DNA of 64,000 nt, from assembly GCA_964627035.1 (NCBI GenBank), contig CAZVKN010000015.1:9648-73647 (forward strand). The letters are read 5' to 3'. The position numbers and the translations under genes are program-made. Each line of letters starts with the position of its first letter. The first letter of the stretch is position 1. The notes under the pieces were generated by a model. It searched no databases. It was not told the origin of the DNA and was given only the letters and a program-made list of their open reading frames with translations. This stretch comes from CAZVKN01 sp964627035. Its GTDB lineage: Bacteria > Electryoneota > AABM5-125-24 > Hatepunaeales > Hatepunaeaceae. Positions 34,504-42,724 of the stretch are shown here, piece by piece.

Positions 34504-36819
34504 ATGAAGGAAGAAGAAAAGAAAAAGAAAGGTAGCAACGCTGTTCTAAGTTTACCGACAATTGGAATTATAATCAGTGTCGGCTTTTTAGCCTATGTAA
34601 TGTCTCTATTTGGCTTCTTTCAGCTTTTAGAGTACAAACTTTATGATCTAACATTTCAGTTTCGCGGTCCGCGACAGATGCAGGTTACAGCAGACTCAAC
34701 AGAGATTGTTGTTGTCGCCATAGATCAGGAAACAGCGGACAGTCTCTCTTTTCCGTTCGACCGCAAACATTACGCAACGGTAGTGAACAAACTGAGCAAA
34801 TTGGGTGCGCGTAGAATTGTATTTGATATTGACTTTTCCAGTGTTGGTGCAAATCCTCTGTCGGATTCTCTGTTCTATGAAGCTATTGAGAATGCCGGTA
34901 ATGTGGTGCTCGCCGGAAAGATAATTGATCGTTATGCAAGGGGCATCCGTGATCCGATCAGAGATATTAAGCCACCTACCACAAGTGTTTCACCACCGGG
35001 AGCACAGTTCGGGCTTGTTAATGACTTGGTTGATATGGATGGTGTTACCCGACGTTACCCTCTTTATTTCACAGCACGGGGTAAAACCTATCTGACGCTT
35101 GGAACGAAGGTATTGGCACTTGAACGAGATGCGATGGGGGAAAAACTTGATTCTGTTCAGGTCGGTTATTTTCAATTCGCCGGATTAAAGGCACCTCTGT
35201 TTGATCAAAACTCTACTCTGTTGAATTATTTCGGACCTGCCGGAACCTTTTCAACATACTCATTCATACATGTAGTCCAAGGTGATTATGACTTTGATTT
35301 CTCTGAGGAAGAAATAGAGATATTAAAGGCGTTTGATCCTGAGATGTACGAGGAGATGTTTTCTTCTTCACCTTTTAAGGACAAAATTGTAATCATCGGA
35401 GCATCTGCGGAAGATCTGCAGGATAACAAATACACGCCGTTCTTCAAGGAAGCTGAACCACTGAAGACTCCTGGAGTTGAAGTACATGCCAATGCCCTGA
35501 AGATGATGCTTGAGGGGAGTTTTATTCAGCCACTGGGACTCCTGTGGACATTGCTCGGAATTGTCATCCTTAGTTTCCTGATGTTCATGAACGGACGGGA
35601 TCTACCTAAATTGTTCAGCTTCATTGTCTGCTCTATCTTCATATTGGAGATAGCGACGGTAGGTGGTATTACCATATTTACCGGTAGCCCACGAGGATGG
35701 ATAATCGTGTTGATAGCCGTGATTCTAGGTGTTTTTGTCTTCATGGGCAGAGGTAAGAATGTTTCGCAATGGGCTGGTTTGTTCGTGACTTTCTTATTAG
35801 TTGAAGTAGTAATAATCTCAGGAGTTGAAACATTCTCCAATCAATACTGGCTGCGTCTGATTCCATTGCTGCTGACAGTGGTGCTCGGCTATCCGACAAA
35901 TCTTGTATATCGTTTTGTATTAGCGCAGAAAGAGAAGGCGATGATTCGGGGGATGTTTGCCCAATATGTGCCCCAAAAGGTCACTGAAGAGCTTATAGCA
36001 AATCCTGAGAAAGCAAGGCTCGGTGGTGAACTGCGAAGGTTGTCAGTGCTATTCACCGATGTAGCCGGATTCACCACAGTATCGGAAAAGCTAACGCCGG
36101 AACAGCTTGTCTTGCTCCTTAATGAATATCTGACGGCGATGACCAATATTATCCTTGAAAATGACGGCATTGTTGACAAATATGAGGGTGACCTGATTAT
36201 GGCTGAATTCGGTGCCCCGATCTGGTATGAAGATCATGCTGCCAAGTGCTGTCGTGCGTCACTCAGGATGCAGGCTAAACTGAAGCAAATGAGAGACAGT
36301 TGGCGTGAGGAGGGGCAGATTCCGTTATACAGCCGTGTTGGTGTGAACAGCGGTGACATGATCGTGGGTAATATGGGTTCTGAACAGGTGTTTGACTACA
36401 CTGTCATGGGGGATGCTGTGAATCTATCCAGTCGTCTTGAGGGTGCGAACAAGGGCTATGACACGACCATAATGATAGGGCATGAGACATGGAAGGATGT
36501 TCATGAAGAATTCGTTACCAGGCGATTGGATCTGTTGCGTGTAAAAGGCAAGACAGAGCCCGTGAAAGTGTACGAGCTAATCGCTGAACGAGAGTCTGAT
36601 GTGACGGATGATTTGCGGAAGACCATTGATGCATACGAAAAGGGGCTAAATCATTATCGCGAGAGAAGATTTGAAGCAGCAAAGGAGTATTTCATTAGGG
36701 CAATTGAAATTACAGAGGATGACGGTCCGTCCAATACATACTTAAAACGAAGCGAGATGTATATTGCCGAGCCGCCGCCGGACGGTTGGGATGGTGTTTG
36801 GGAACTTACAGAAAAGTAG
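34504..36819 (+). CDS. CHASE2-domain class III adenylate cyclase
   Basis: A 771-residue inner-membrane sensor enzyme that should make cAMP from ATP. A first membrane helix (about 18-40) is followed by an extracytoplasmic CHASE2 domain (YDLTFQFRGPR, VVVAIDQETAD, VFDIDFS, VVLAGK). Several closely spaced membrane helices follow at about 340-465. The cytoplasmic catalytic domain (about 515-695) has both metal aspartates (LFTDVAGFT and YEGDLIMAEFG). The lysine and aspartate that select adenine are present in VDKYEGD and DYTVMGDAVNLSSRLEG. A short TPR-like tail (YEKGLNHYRERRFEAAKEYF) closes the protein. It follows the MglA cluster by 227 nt with only a weak terminator between, so a functional link is plausible but unproven. 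Confidence 0.94.
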   Translation: MKEEEKKKKGSNAVLSLPTIGIIISVGFLAYVMSLFGFFQLLEYKLYDLTFQFRGPRQMQVTADSTEIVVVAIDQETADSLSFPFDRKHYATVVNKLSKLGARRIVFDIDFSSVGANPLSDSLFYEAIENAGNVVLAGKIIDRYARGIRDPIRDIKPPTTSVSPPGAQFGLVNDLVDMDGVTRRYPLYFTARGKTYLTLGTKVLALERDAMGEKLDSVQVGYFQFAGLKAPLFDQNSTLLNYFGPAGTFSTYSFIHVVQGDYDFDFSEEEIEILKAFDPEMYEEMFSSSPFKDKIVIIGASAEDLQDNKYTPFFKEAEPLKTPGVEVHANALKMMLEGSFIQPLGLLWTLLGIVILSFLMFMNGRDLPKLFSFIVCSIFILEIATVGGITIFTGSPRGWIIVLIAVILGVFVFMGRGKNVSQWAGLFVTFLLVEVVIISGVETFSNQYWLRLIPLLLTVVLGYPTNLVYRFVLAQKEKAMIRGMFAQYVPQKVTEELIANPEKARLGGELRRLSVLFTDVAGFTTVSEKLTPEQLVLLLNEYLTAMTNIILENDGIVDKYEGDLIMAEFGAPIWYEDHAAKCCRASLRMQAKLKQMRDSWREEGQIPLYSRVGVNSGDMIVGNMGSEQVFDYTVMGDAVNLSSRLEGANKGYDTTIMIGHETWKDVHEEFVTRRLDLLRVKGKTEPVKVYELIAERESDVTDDLRKTIDAYEKGLNHYRERRFEAAKEYFIRAIEITEDDGPSNTYLKRSEMYIAEPPPDGWDGVWELTEK

Positions 36820-36841
36820 TGCTATGACAAGCTGCTGTTTC

Positions 36842-36895
36842 TGTAGTCGTGGTTGTCTCAACCACGACGTCGGGCTTGAGACAAGCCCGACTACA
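36842..36895. repeat. Double-hairpin dispersed repeat, copy B (perfect type 1)
   Basis: The cleanest copy: GTCGTGGTT-gtctc-AACCACGAC directly followed by GTCGGGCTT-gagac-AAGCCCGAC, bounded by TGTA and TACA. Both stems are perfect 9-bp and the loops GTCTC and GAGAC are reverse complements. Lies just downstream of the cyclase gene. Confidence 0.88.
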
Positions 36896-36988
36896 ATAAC
36901 AAGATCAGTACAAAGTTGATACTCTCAAATTCCAGTGTTAGGATACTGCTGCCATAACGACAACTATTGGATTGATCGGCAAAAAACC

Positions 36989-37017
36989 TTGACATTTAGT
37001 TCTTCTTGGGTTAAATT
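36989..37017 (+). promoter_or_regulatory. Promoter of tRNA-Val(CAC)
   Basis: TTGACA (36989-36994), a 17-nt spacer and TAAATT (37012-37017), ending 15 nt before the mature tRNA. It probably also serves the downstream rfaE2-like gene and ffh. Confidence 0.72.
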
Positions 37018-37032
37018 CAAGGTTCATGAATT

Positions 37033-37106
37033 GGGCGATTGGCTCAGTTGGTCAGAGCGCTGGTTTCACATATCAGAGGTCACTGGTTCAAATCCAGTAT
37101 CGCCCA
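37033..37106 (+). tRNA. tRNA-Val (CAC)
   Basis: Cloverleaf of 74 nt: acceptor GGGCGAT/ATCGCCC, D-arm GCTC/GAGC, anticodon stem CTGGT/ATCAG, loop TTCACAT with anticodon CAC (GUG codons), T-arm ACTGG/CCAGT, discriminator A. U33 is present, unlike its GAC sister. CCA is not encoded. Confidence 0.95.
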
Positions 37107-37126
37107 CACATTAAAGGATGAACGGA

Positions 37127-37600
37127 ATGCGCCCGAAAGTTTTATTGCTGAATGAGTTGTTGGAAGCAATTGCTGAATGGCGCAGTGATAAGCAGACAGT
37201 TGTTTTCACCAATGGTGTGTTTGACATTCTTCATGTTGGGCACTTAAAGTCTTTCGAGCAGGCATCCCAATTTGGGGATCGGTTGATTGTAGCGGTGAAC
37301 AGCGATGGTTCGGTGCGTTCACTTGGCAAGGGACCGGAACGTCCGATCAATAGTGAACATGACCGCGCTCGTTTGATAGCCGGACTTTCTGTTGTGGATG
37401 CGGTTGTGCTGTTTGACGAGTCAACACCGTATGAGCTGTTGTCTTCTGTTAGACCGGATGTACTGGTCAAAGGTGCGGATTATCGGATTGATCAGATTAT
37501 CGGAAGAGAATTTGCAGGACGTGTTGAACGGATAAAGTTGGTAAAGGGTCGCTCAACAACTGAATTGATGCAACGGATTAGAGAGCTACCAATTACTTGA
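37127..37600 (+). CDS. rfaE2: Heptose-1-phosphate adenylyltransferase-like nucleotidyltransferase (RfaE2/HldE C-terminal type)
   Basis: A 157-residue cytidylyltransferase-fold enzyme with TNGVFDILHVGHLKSFEQA (the HxGH active site), VAVNSDGSVR, GPERPIN, VLFDESTPYELL and VKGADY. These match the adenylyltransferase that makes ADP-D-glycero-beta-D-manno-heptose for lipopolysaccharide core. In this genome it is a stand-alone enzyme, not fused to the HldE kinase. An ATG at 37118 is directly against AAGG; the ATG at 37127 has correct spacing (about 8 nt) and is preferred. It lies between tRNA-Val and ffh, with no other LPS genes nearby. Confidence 0.9.
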   Translation: MRPKVLLLNELLEAIAEWRSDKQTVVFTNGVFDILHVGHLKSFEQASQFGDRLIVAVNSDGSVRSLGKGPERPINSEHDRARLIAGLSVVDAVVLFDESTPYELLSSVRPDVLVKGADYRIDQIIGREFAGRVERIKLVKGRSTTELMQRIRELPIT

Positions 37601-37634
37601 TAACTTGGCAACTTGACAACTTGATTACTTACTC

Positions 37635-38972
37635 ATGTTTGAAGAACTGACAGAACGATTTGATAAATTCATCCGCAACGTCCGCGGCAAAGGAAAGCTG
37701 TCTGAAGCTAATGTAAAGGAGACGCTGCGCGAAGTTCGCCGGATCATGCTTCAGGCAGATGTATCTCTTCCGGCTGCCAAGTCATTTGTAAAGACTGTTC
37801 TTGATAAATCTATCGGTCACGAGGTGCTGTCAAGCATCACACCCGGTCAGCAGATGATTAAGATTCTGCATGATGAGTTGGTTGGATTTCTGGGTGGTAA
37901 TGCTGCGCCGATACAGTTTGGAAAATCCCCGTCATCTATTTTAATGGTCGGATTGAACGGAGCAGGGAAGACGACGACATCCGCCAAGCTTGCAGTTCAA
38001 CTTAAAAGGCTTGGCAGGAAGCCGATCATGGTAGCTGCTGACACTCATCGTCCAGCGGCTGCTGAGCAACTTGAGACGCTCGGAAAACAGATAGATGTAC
38101 CGGTCTTTATCGGTGACGACCGAAGAGATCCTGTGACTGTTTTTAACAATGCGCATGAAGAAGCCAGAAGTAGAGGCTTGGACTGTCTGATCGTTGACTC
38201 AGCGGGTCGGATGGCGATTGATGAAGAGCTTATGATCGAAATTAAGACCCTGTATGATGCGGTTAAACCACCAGAGACACTACTTGTCGTTGACGGGATG
38301 ACAGGACAGGATGCGGTTCGATCAGCAAAAGCGTTCATTGAAAGAATCGAATTGACAGGCTTGATTCTGACCAAGCTTGACGGTGACTCGCGAGGTGGTG
38401 CAGCCCTATCAATCCGGTATGCAACCGGCTGCCCGATTAAATATGTCGGTGTCGGTGAGAAAGTTTCTGATCTGGAACAGTTTCATCCTGACCGCATGGC
38501 AGGTCGGATTCTCGGCATGGGGGATATTGTTTCTCTCGTGGAGAAAGCCCAGAGTGAGATAGACATTGAGCAAGCTCAAAAGCTTGCAAAGAAGATATCC
38601 AAGGCTGAATTTACCCTTGAAGACTTTAAGGATCAGCTTAACCAGATTAAGAAGCTCGGTCCGCTCGAGTCTCTCATTAAAATGATCCCGGGTGCAGGTA
38701 GCGCCATGAAGGATATGCAGGTTGATGACAGTGAGATTAAAGTTGTAGAGTCCATCATAGATTCCATGACCATTCAGGAGCGGCAGACACCGAGAGTGGT
38801 CAACGGTAGTCGCAGGAAACGTATCGCGGCCGGCAGCGGCAGGTCGGTACAGGATGTCAATCGGTTGCTGAATCAGTTCAATCAGATTCAAAAGATGATG
38901 AAAAGGATGGGGAAGAAAGGGGGCAAGATGCCGTTCAACATTCCCGGAATGCCAAATTTAACCGGGAATTAG
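37635..38972 (+). CDS. ffh: Signal recognition particle protein Ffh
   Basis: The GTPase of the signal recognition particle, which targets membrane proteins to FtsY and SecYEG. The 445-residue protein has the N-domain bundle, the G-domain with GLNGAGKTTTSAK (G1), DTHRPAA, DSAGRM (G3), TKLDGDSRGGAAL (G4) and the closing VGEKVSDLEQF. The methionine-rich M domain contains MIPGAGSAMKDM, SRRKRIAAGSG (the 4.5S RNA-binding segment) and QIQKMMKRMGKKGGKM. Order ffh-rpsP-rimM-trmD-rplS is widely conserved. Confidence 0.97.
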   Translation: MFEELTERFDKFIRNVRGKGKLSEANVKETLREVRRIMLQADVSLPAAKSFVKTVLDKSIGHEVLSSITPGQQMIKILHDELVGFLGGNAAPIQFGKSPSSILMVGLNGAGKTTTSAKLAVQLKRLGRKPIMVAADTHRPAAAEQLETLGKQIDVPVFIGDDRRDPVTVFNNAHEEARSRGLDCLIVDSAGRMAIDEELMIEIKTLYDAVKPPETLLVVDGMTGQDAVRSAKAFIERIELTGLILTKLDGDSRGGAALSIRYATGCPIKYVGVGEKVSDLEQFHPDRMAGRILGMGDIVSLVEKAQSEIDIEQAQKLAKKISKAEFTLEDFKDQLNQIKKLGPLESLIKMIPGAGSAMKDMQVDDSEIKVVESIIDSMTIQERQTPRVVNGSRRKRIAAGSGRSVQDVNRLLNQFNQIQKMMKRMGKKGGKMPFNIPGMPNLTGN

Positions 38973-39033
38973 TGGCGACTTAAGATAAAATCAATCGCAT
39001 TACGTATCAAAAATTCCCGGAACAGACTGATCA

Positions 39034-39318
39034 ATGCTGAAAAACATTTGGATACATCGGATAATATTGATACTTGACGCTACTGTTTTCGGCTTTATTA
39101 TTGACATGTTAACCGGATTTCCTCTGTGGGGGATCTCTACCGGAATCATTCTGATGATATTCGGATTGTGGAAATTGGATAATCCCGGGATTTTGACAAA
39201 GACTTTGAAACTCGATGAAGACATCGCAGGCATGACCAGAATAGTCGCTCTATCGTTGCTATTCTTCCTTGAATGCAGCCTGGTTGCCTGGCTTATCACC
39301 ACAAGAGTGGTGATTTAA
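39034..39318 (+). CDS. Small two-to-three-helix membrane protein
   Basis: A 94-residue hydrophobic protein with membrane segments at about 9-27 and 31-47 (ILILDATVFGFII, WGISTGIILMIFGLW) and at about 70-89 (IVALSLLFFLECSLVAWLI), joined by a polar loop. I recognise no family. It lies 61 nt after ffh and 66 nt before rpsP, on the same strand, inside an otherwise conserved operon, which supports it being real. The Shine-Dalgarno is weak. Function unknown. Confidence 0.65.
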   Translation: MLKNIWIHRIILILDATVFGFIIDMLTGFPLWGISTGIILMIFGLWKLDNPGILTKTLKLDEDIAGMTRIVALSLLFFLECSLVAWLITTRVVI

Positions 39319-39328
39319 CTGAAATTAC

Positions 39329-39352
39329 GGTACATTGTACCTTCAGTATAAT
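39329..39352 (+). promoter_or_regulatory. Palindrome and -10 upstream of rpsP
   Basis: A perfect GGTACA-T-TGTACC palindrome (39329-39341) lies five nt upstream of TATAAT (39347-39352), in the spacer of a putative rpsP promoter; the -35 is poor. A repressor or activator site between the promoter elements would fit. Confidence 0.5.
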
Positions 39353-39384
39353 TTGTTGGTTAATAAATATTTACGGAGAATAAG

Positions 39385-40410
39385 TTGGTCAAGCTAAGAC
39401 TGACAAGAATGGGACGCAAAAAACGTCCTTACTATCGAATTGTCGCTATTGACAGTCGCAAACCGAGAGACGGTGCTTTCATTGATCGTCTCGGTTATTA
39501 TCATCCACTGACGGAGCCGCCTTCAATTAGTGTTGATGCAGAGAAGGCATTGAAGTGGTTGCGTGTGGGTGCTCAACCGAGCAACACTGTTTTAAGCTTG
39601 TTGAAGCGTGAAGGTGTATGGCTTCGATTCAGGCTCGAAAAACGAGGTATGTCCGAAGACCAGATCAACGAGACGATGAAAGAATGGTTTGAAGCGAACG
39701 CCAGGAGTGCACCTGAAACCAAGCCGGAACCGATAAAAGAAGATGTCGAAGCCAAAGCGGATGAGAGTGAAGCTGCTGAGGAAAAAACTGCGACGGATGC
39801 AAAAGTAGAAGATGCAACAAAAGCTGAACCTAAACCTGAACCTGCAAAAGAAGCCGTCGAAGCCAAGGTGGAAGATAGCAAAGCTGCTGCGGAAAAACCT
39901 GCAGCGGATGCATCAGCTAAAGACGACAAGAAGGCTCCTGTAAAGGATGTGAAGAAAACTGTCGAAACCAAATCGGAAGATAGTAAAGTTGCTAAGGAAA
40001 AATCTGCAGCGGAAGCATCAGCTAAAGATGACAAGAAGGCTCCTGCAAAGGATGTGACTAAACCCGAACCGGAACCTGTAAAAAAAGCTGTCGAAGCCAA
40101 AGCAGAAGATAGCAAGGTTGCAGAGGAAAAACCTGCAGCGAAAGCGACCGCAAAAGGTGACAAGAAGGCTCCTGCAAAGGATGTGAAAAAAACCGAGCCG
40201 GAAGCTGCCAAAGATGCACCTGTTGAGGAAGCAAAAGAAGCCAAAACAAAACCGGATGCTGAACCCTCAGTAAAAGCGGACGAAGCCAAGAAAGAGAAGC
40301 CGGCCAAGAAGGCGAAGAAGAGCGAGGATGCTGCTGCTAAACCGACTGAAGTCGGTAAAGCTGTGAAAAACAAGTCGGATGACAGCAAAGAAGAAGCAAA
40401 AGCAGACTGA
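39385..40410 (+). CDS. rpsP: 30S ribosomal protein S16 with a 230-residue repetitive tail
   Basis: Residues 1-100 are a complete bS16: VKLRLTRMGRKKRPYYRIVA, DSRKPRDGAFIDRLGYYHP, KWLRVGAQPS. bS16 is normally 80-120 residues; this reading frame continues for another 230 residues rich in Lys, Ala, Glu, Pro and Asp. It contains three repeats of about 40 residues (VEAK.EDSK.A.EKPAA, A.AKDDKKAP.KDV.K). No frameshift or internal stop separates the two parts. The tail resembles charged, disordered tails seen on some ribosomal proteins of CPR/FCB-type bacteria and could bind RNA or pack at the ribosome surface. The start is TTG behind CGGAGA. rimM overlaps the 3' end. Confidence 0.93.
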   Translation: MVKLRLTRMGRKKRPYYRIVAIDSRKPRDGAFIDRLGYYHPLTEPPSISVDAEKALKWLRVGAQPSNTVLSLLKREGVWLRFRLEKRGMSEDQINETMKEWFEANARSAPETKPEPIKEDVEAKADESEAAEEKTATDAKVEDATKAEPKPEPAKEAVEAKVEDSKAAAEKPAADASAKDDKKAPVKDVKKTVETKSEDSKVAKEKSAAEASAKDDKKAPAKDVTKPEPEPVKKAVEAKAEDSKVAEEKPAAKATAKGDKKAPAKDVKKTEPEAAKDAPVEEAKEAKTKPDAEPSVKADEAKKEKPAKKAKKSEDAAAKPTEVGKAVKNKSDDSKEEAKAD

Positions 40411-40951
40411 CAGTTTTCCGGGACATCCGGTAGATCAACCTGAAAACATGACTGTGATAGGTCGGATCGCACGACCTGTCGGTGTAAAGGGTGAGCTGAA
40501 AGTGATAATGGAATCAGCTCTTCCCGAGCGATTACTGCAAATGCAAAGTGTATTGATCCTTATTGGATCACAAGTTTACAGATTCCCGGTTGAAGTGATT
40601 GGAAGAACTGCCGGATGGTATAGAATAAAGCTGGGTGGAATTGACAATCCTGAAGACGGTTCGATTCTTTCAGGTTGTGATTTAGTATCATCTGAAGCGG
40701 ATCGCCCTGAATTGCCGATAGGTGAGTATTATATTGACGAATTGATCGGCTGCCGGGTTGAATCAGATGACGGGGACTATTTGGGATTGCTGCTTGAAGT
40801 GATGTCACAGGGACATCACGACATTTGGGTGGTTGACGGAGACTACGGTGAAATCATGGTACCGGCAGTAAAAGAATTTGTGGTTGACATTGATCTTGAA
40901 CGGCATAGATTGGTGGTGAGGTCGGTTGATGGGCTGTGGGACAGGCGGTGA
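40379..40951 (+). CDS. rimM: 16S rRNA processing protein RimM
   Basis: Assists 30S head maturation by binding S19. The PRC-barrel-containing protein begins with VIGRIARPVGVKGELKV (N-terminal RimM domain) and has VDGDYGEIMVPAVKEFVVDIDLERHRLVV at the C-terminus, written here in parts: GEIMVPAVKEFV and VDIDLERHRLVV. The ATG at 40379 lies inside rpsP and gives 190 residues. A later ATG at 40448 gives 167 and starts right at the conserved domain; the choice is open. trmD overlaps by the GTGA junction. The usual KH-domain gene between rpsP and rimM is absent. Confidence 0.92.
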   Translation: MTAKKKQKQTDSFPGHPVDQPENMTVIGRIARPVGVKGELKVIMESALPERLLQMQSVLILIGSQVYRFPVEVIGRTAGWYRIKLGGIDNPEDGSILSGCDLVSSEADRPELPIGEYYIDELIGCRVESDDGDYLGLLLEVMSQGHHDIWVVDGDYGEIMVPAVKEFVVDIDLERHRLVVRSVDGLWDRR

Positions 40952-41637
40952 AGATTGATATTATATCGCTCTTCCCCAAGTTTTTTAACGGAGTATTCAG
41001 CGAAAGCATCCTGAAACGTGCAATCTCATTTGATGCTGTAGAAATAACAGTGTATGATTTGCGCGAGCATACCACAGATAAACATCATCAGGCTGATGAC
41101 TACCTGTACGGTGGTGGACCTGGAATGTTGCTGAAACCGATGCCCCTGTTTCGGGCACTCGATAAGATAACTGCTGAAGCTGATACAAGACCTGTGGTTA
41201 TTTTCCCGACTCCGAGAGGTAAACCGTTTCAGCAGGCTGATGCCGATGAGCTGGCAGATCAGCAGCATTTAATCTTCATCTGCGGTCACTACAAAGGTAT
41301 TGATCAAAGGGTGATTGACCGTTGGGTTGACCGTGAGTATTCAATGGGAGACTTCGTGGTCACAGGAGGGGAAGTAGCAGCCACGGCAATGATTGATGCA
41401 ATTGTACGATTGCTGCCGGGTGTTCTCGGTGATCTTGACAGTGCGATGAGTGACAGCTTTCGAGCGGACAGGCTCGATTGCCCGCACTACACTCGTCCCG
41501 AGCAATGTGACGGTTTGTCATTACCGCAAGTGCTGCTGAGGGGGCATCACCGCCGCATTAAGCTATGGCGAAACATTAATTCGCAGTTTTTAACAAAAAA
41601 ACATCGTCCGGATCTGATAAAGGATTCTGACGAATAA
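40948..41637 (+). CDS. trmD: tRNA (guanine-37-N1)-methyltransferase
   Basis: Methylates G37 next to the anticodon using S-adenosylmethionine. The trefoil-knot SPOUT core is visible: DIISLFPKFF, YGGGPGMLLKP, FPTPRGKPF, FICGHYKGIDQRV and SMGDFVVTGGE. The C-terminal tRNA-binding part has HYTRPEQCDGLSLPQVLLRGHH. The start at GTG 40948 overlaps the rimM stop (GTGA) and yields 229 residues; an upstream GTG at 40936 would add four. Confidence 0.96.
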   Translation: MKIDIISLFPKFFNGVFSESILKRAISFDAVEITVYDLREHTTDKHHQADDYLYGGGPGMLLKPMPLFRALDKITAEADTRPVVIFPTPRGKPFQQADADELADQQHLIFICGHYKGIDQRVIDRWVDREYSMGDFVVTGGEVAATAMIDAIVRLLPGVLGDLDSAMSDSFRADRLDCPHYTRPEQCDGLSLPQVLLRGHHRRIKLWRNINSQFLTKKHRPDLIKDSDE

Positions 41638-41664
41638 TTAGGTATGAAAGTACTTTGTAGTGTC

Positions 41665-41717
41665 GTAGTCGGGCTTGTCTTGAGCCCGACGTCATGGTTA
41701 AGACAACCATGACTACA
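41665..41717. repeat. Double-hairpin dispersed repeat, copy C (type 1)
   Basis: GTAGTCGGGCT-tgtcttg-AGCCCGAC followed by GTCATGGTT-aagac-AACCATGAC and TACA. Both stems are intact, with compensated changes in the second stem. It lies between trmD and rplS, genes that are normally co-transcribed. Confidence 0.85.
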
Positions 41718-41795
41718 AAACCATTATTAATGTAGTATACCATTTTTTTCGATTCTATCTTAACAATAATAAAAGTTTAAATACAGTACAGAATT

Positions 41796-42161
41796 ATGGA
41801 AGCGTGGCAGGAATTTATTACGGGGGAGCAGATCAGGGAAGACTTACCCCAGCTCCGTTCCGGTGATCAGGTGGATGTACACTATCGGGTGATCGAAGGG
41901 GAGAAAGAGAGAATACAGGTGTTCACCGGCACGGTAATAGGAAAACATGGTGCCGGGACAGACTCAACAATTACCGTCCGCAAAATATCAAGTGGTGGTA
42001 TAGGTGTCGAGCGGATTTTTCCCTTCAACAGCCCATATATCGCAGAAATAAAAATCAAACGCAGAGCGCATGTCAGACGTGCAAAGCTATATTATCTGCG
42101 TGGTTTGCGCGGTAAGGCTGCCAGACTTAAAGAAGCTAAGAAGAAGCTTGTCACGAAGTAG
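41796..42161 (+). CDS. rplS: 50S ribosomal protein L19
   Basis: bL19 sits at the 30S-50S interface. The 121-residue protein contains RSGDQVDVHYRV, RIQVFTGTVIG, GVERIFPFNSP and the basic C-terminus RRAHVRRAKLYYLRGLRGKAARL. Length is standard. It is separated from trmD by 158 nt that contain a double-hairpin repeat. Confidence 0.97.
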   Translation: MEAWQEFITGEQIREDLPQLRSGDQVDVHYRVIEGEKERIQVFTGTVIGKHGAGTDSTITVRKISSGGIGVERIFPFNSPYIAEIKIKRRAHVRRAKLYYLRGLRGKAARLKEAKKKLVTK

Positions 42162-42193
42162 CAGCTTTACAGTTAAGCTGAATCTCTATCCAG

Positions 42194-42724
42194 ATGCAAG
42201 AAAACCGTCTGACAGGCTATGTATTAACGGCAATGTTTGCCGGTATCGCTGCCGCAGTCGGTTATCTGCTCATTGCCGTCCCCAACGTGGAAGCAATCAC
42301 TTTGATGATGTTTCTTTCGGGCTGGACTCTCGGGCTTAAACGTGGACTAACAGCGGCTTTTATCGCATCTATATTGTACTTCGGGTTCAACCCGCAAGGG
42401 ACGTTTCCTCCACTGTTAGCTGCGCAAATTATCGGCTCAACCGTCGCACCGATAGCCGGTTATATGCTGAGAAAACATGATGGTGAGAAATTGATGGATA
42501 AGTCACTTTTGGCACTGTCAGCCTTGGTGCTAACTCTATGGTTTGACCTTTTGACAAATTTAGCCTATCCTTTGACAGCAGGCTTTGACATGAAAGGAAT
42601 TGTCGTCGTTCTGCTCGGTGGAATCCCATTCAGTATGATACATGTTGGAGGGAATATCTTAATGTTTGTACTCGTTGCACCGATTCTGATGAGAATTGTC
42701 CGCCCATACCGCCTTTTGACATGA
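42194..42724 (+). CDS. ECF-type transporter substrate-binding (S) component-like membrane protein
   Basis: A 176-residue polytopic membrane protein with about six hydrophobic segments. The pattern of AAAVGYLLIAVPNVE, MMFLSGWTLGLKRG, PQGTFPPLLAAQIIG and FSMIHVGGNILMFVLVAP resembles S components of energy-coupling-factor transporters, which bind one vitamin or metal each. No ECF ATPase or T component is nearby, so it would use a shared ECF module. The next gene starts inside its stop codon (ACATGA) and encodes an outer-membrane receptor-like barrel. This pairing suggests joint uptake of one nutrient, unidentified. Confidence 0.75.
   Translation: MQENRLTGYVLTAMFAGIAAAVGYLLIAVPNVEAITLMMFLSGWTLGLKRGLTAAFIASILYFGFNPQGTFPPLLAAQIIGSTVAPIAGYMLRKHDGEKLMDKSLLALSALVLTLWFDLLTNLAYPLTAGFDMKGIVVVLLGGIPFSMIHVGGNILMFVLVAPILMRIVRPYRLLT

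Noticed and set aside
36989..37600. Treating the rfaE2-like gene as part of an LPS operon
   Set aside because: No other LPS gene is near; it lies between a tRNA and ffh.
39573..40472. A 299-codon reading frame on the minus strand opposite rpsP
   Set aside because: It is the reverse reading of the repetitive Lys/Ala/Glu tail of S16: Ser/Ala/Phe-rich low complexity with no recognisable motif and no Shine-Dalgarno.
42164..42181. CAGCTT-tacagtt-AAGCTG hairpin after rplS as a terminator
   Set aside because: Only a 6-bp stem with no T tract; too weak to call.
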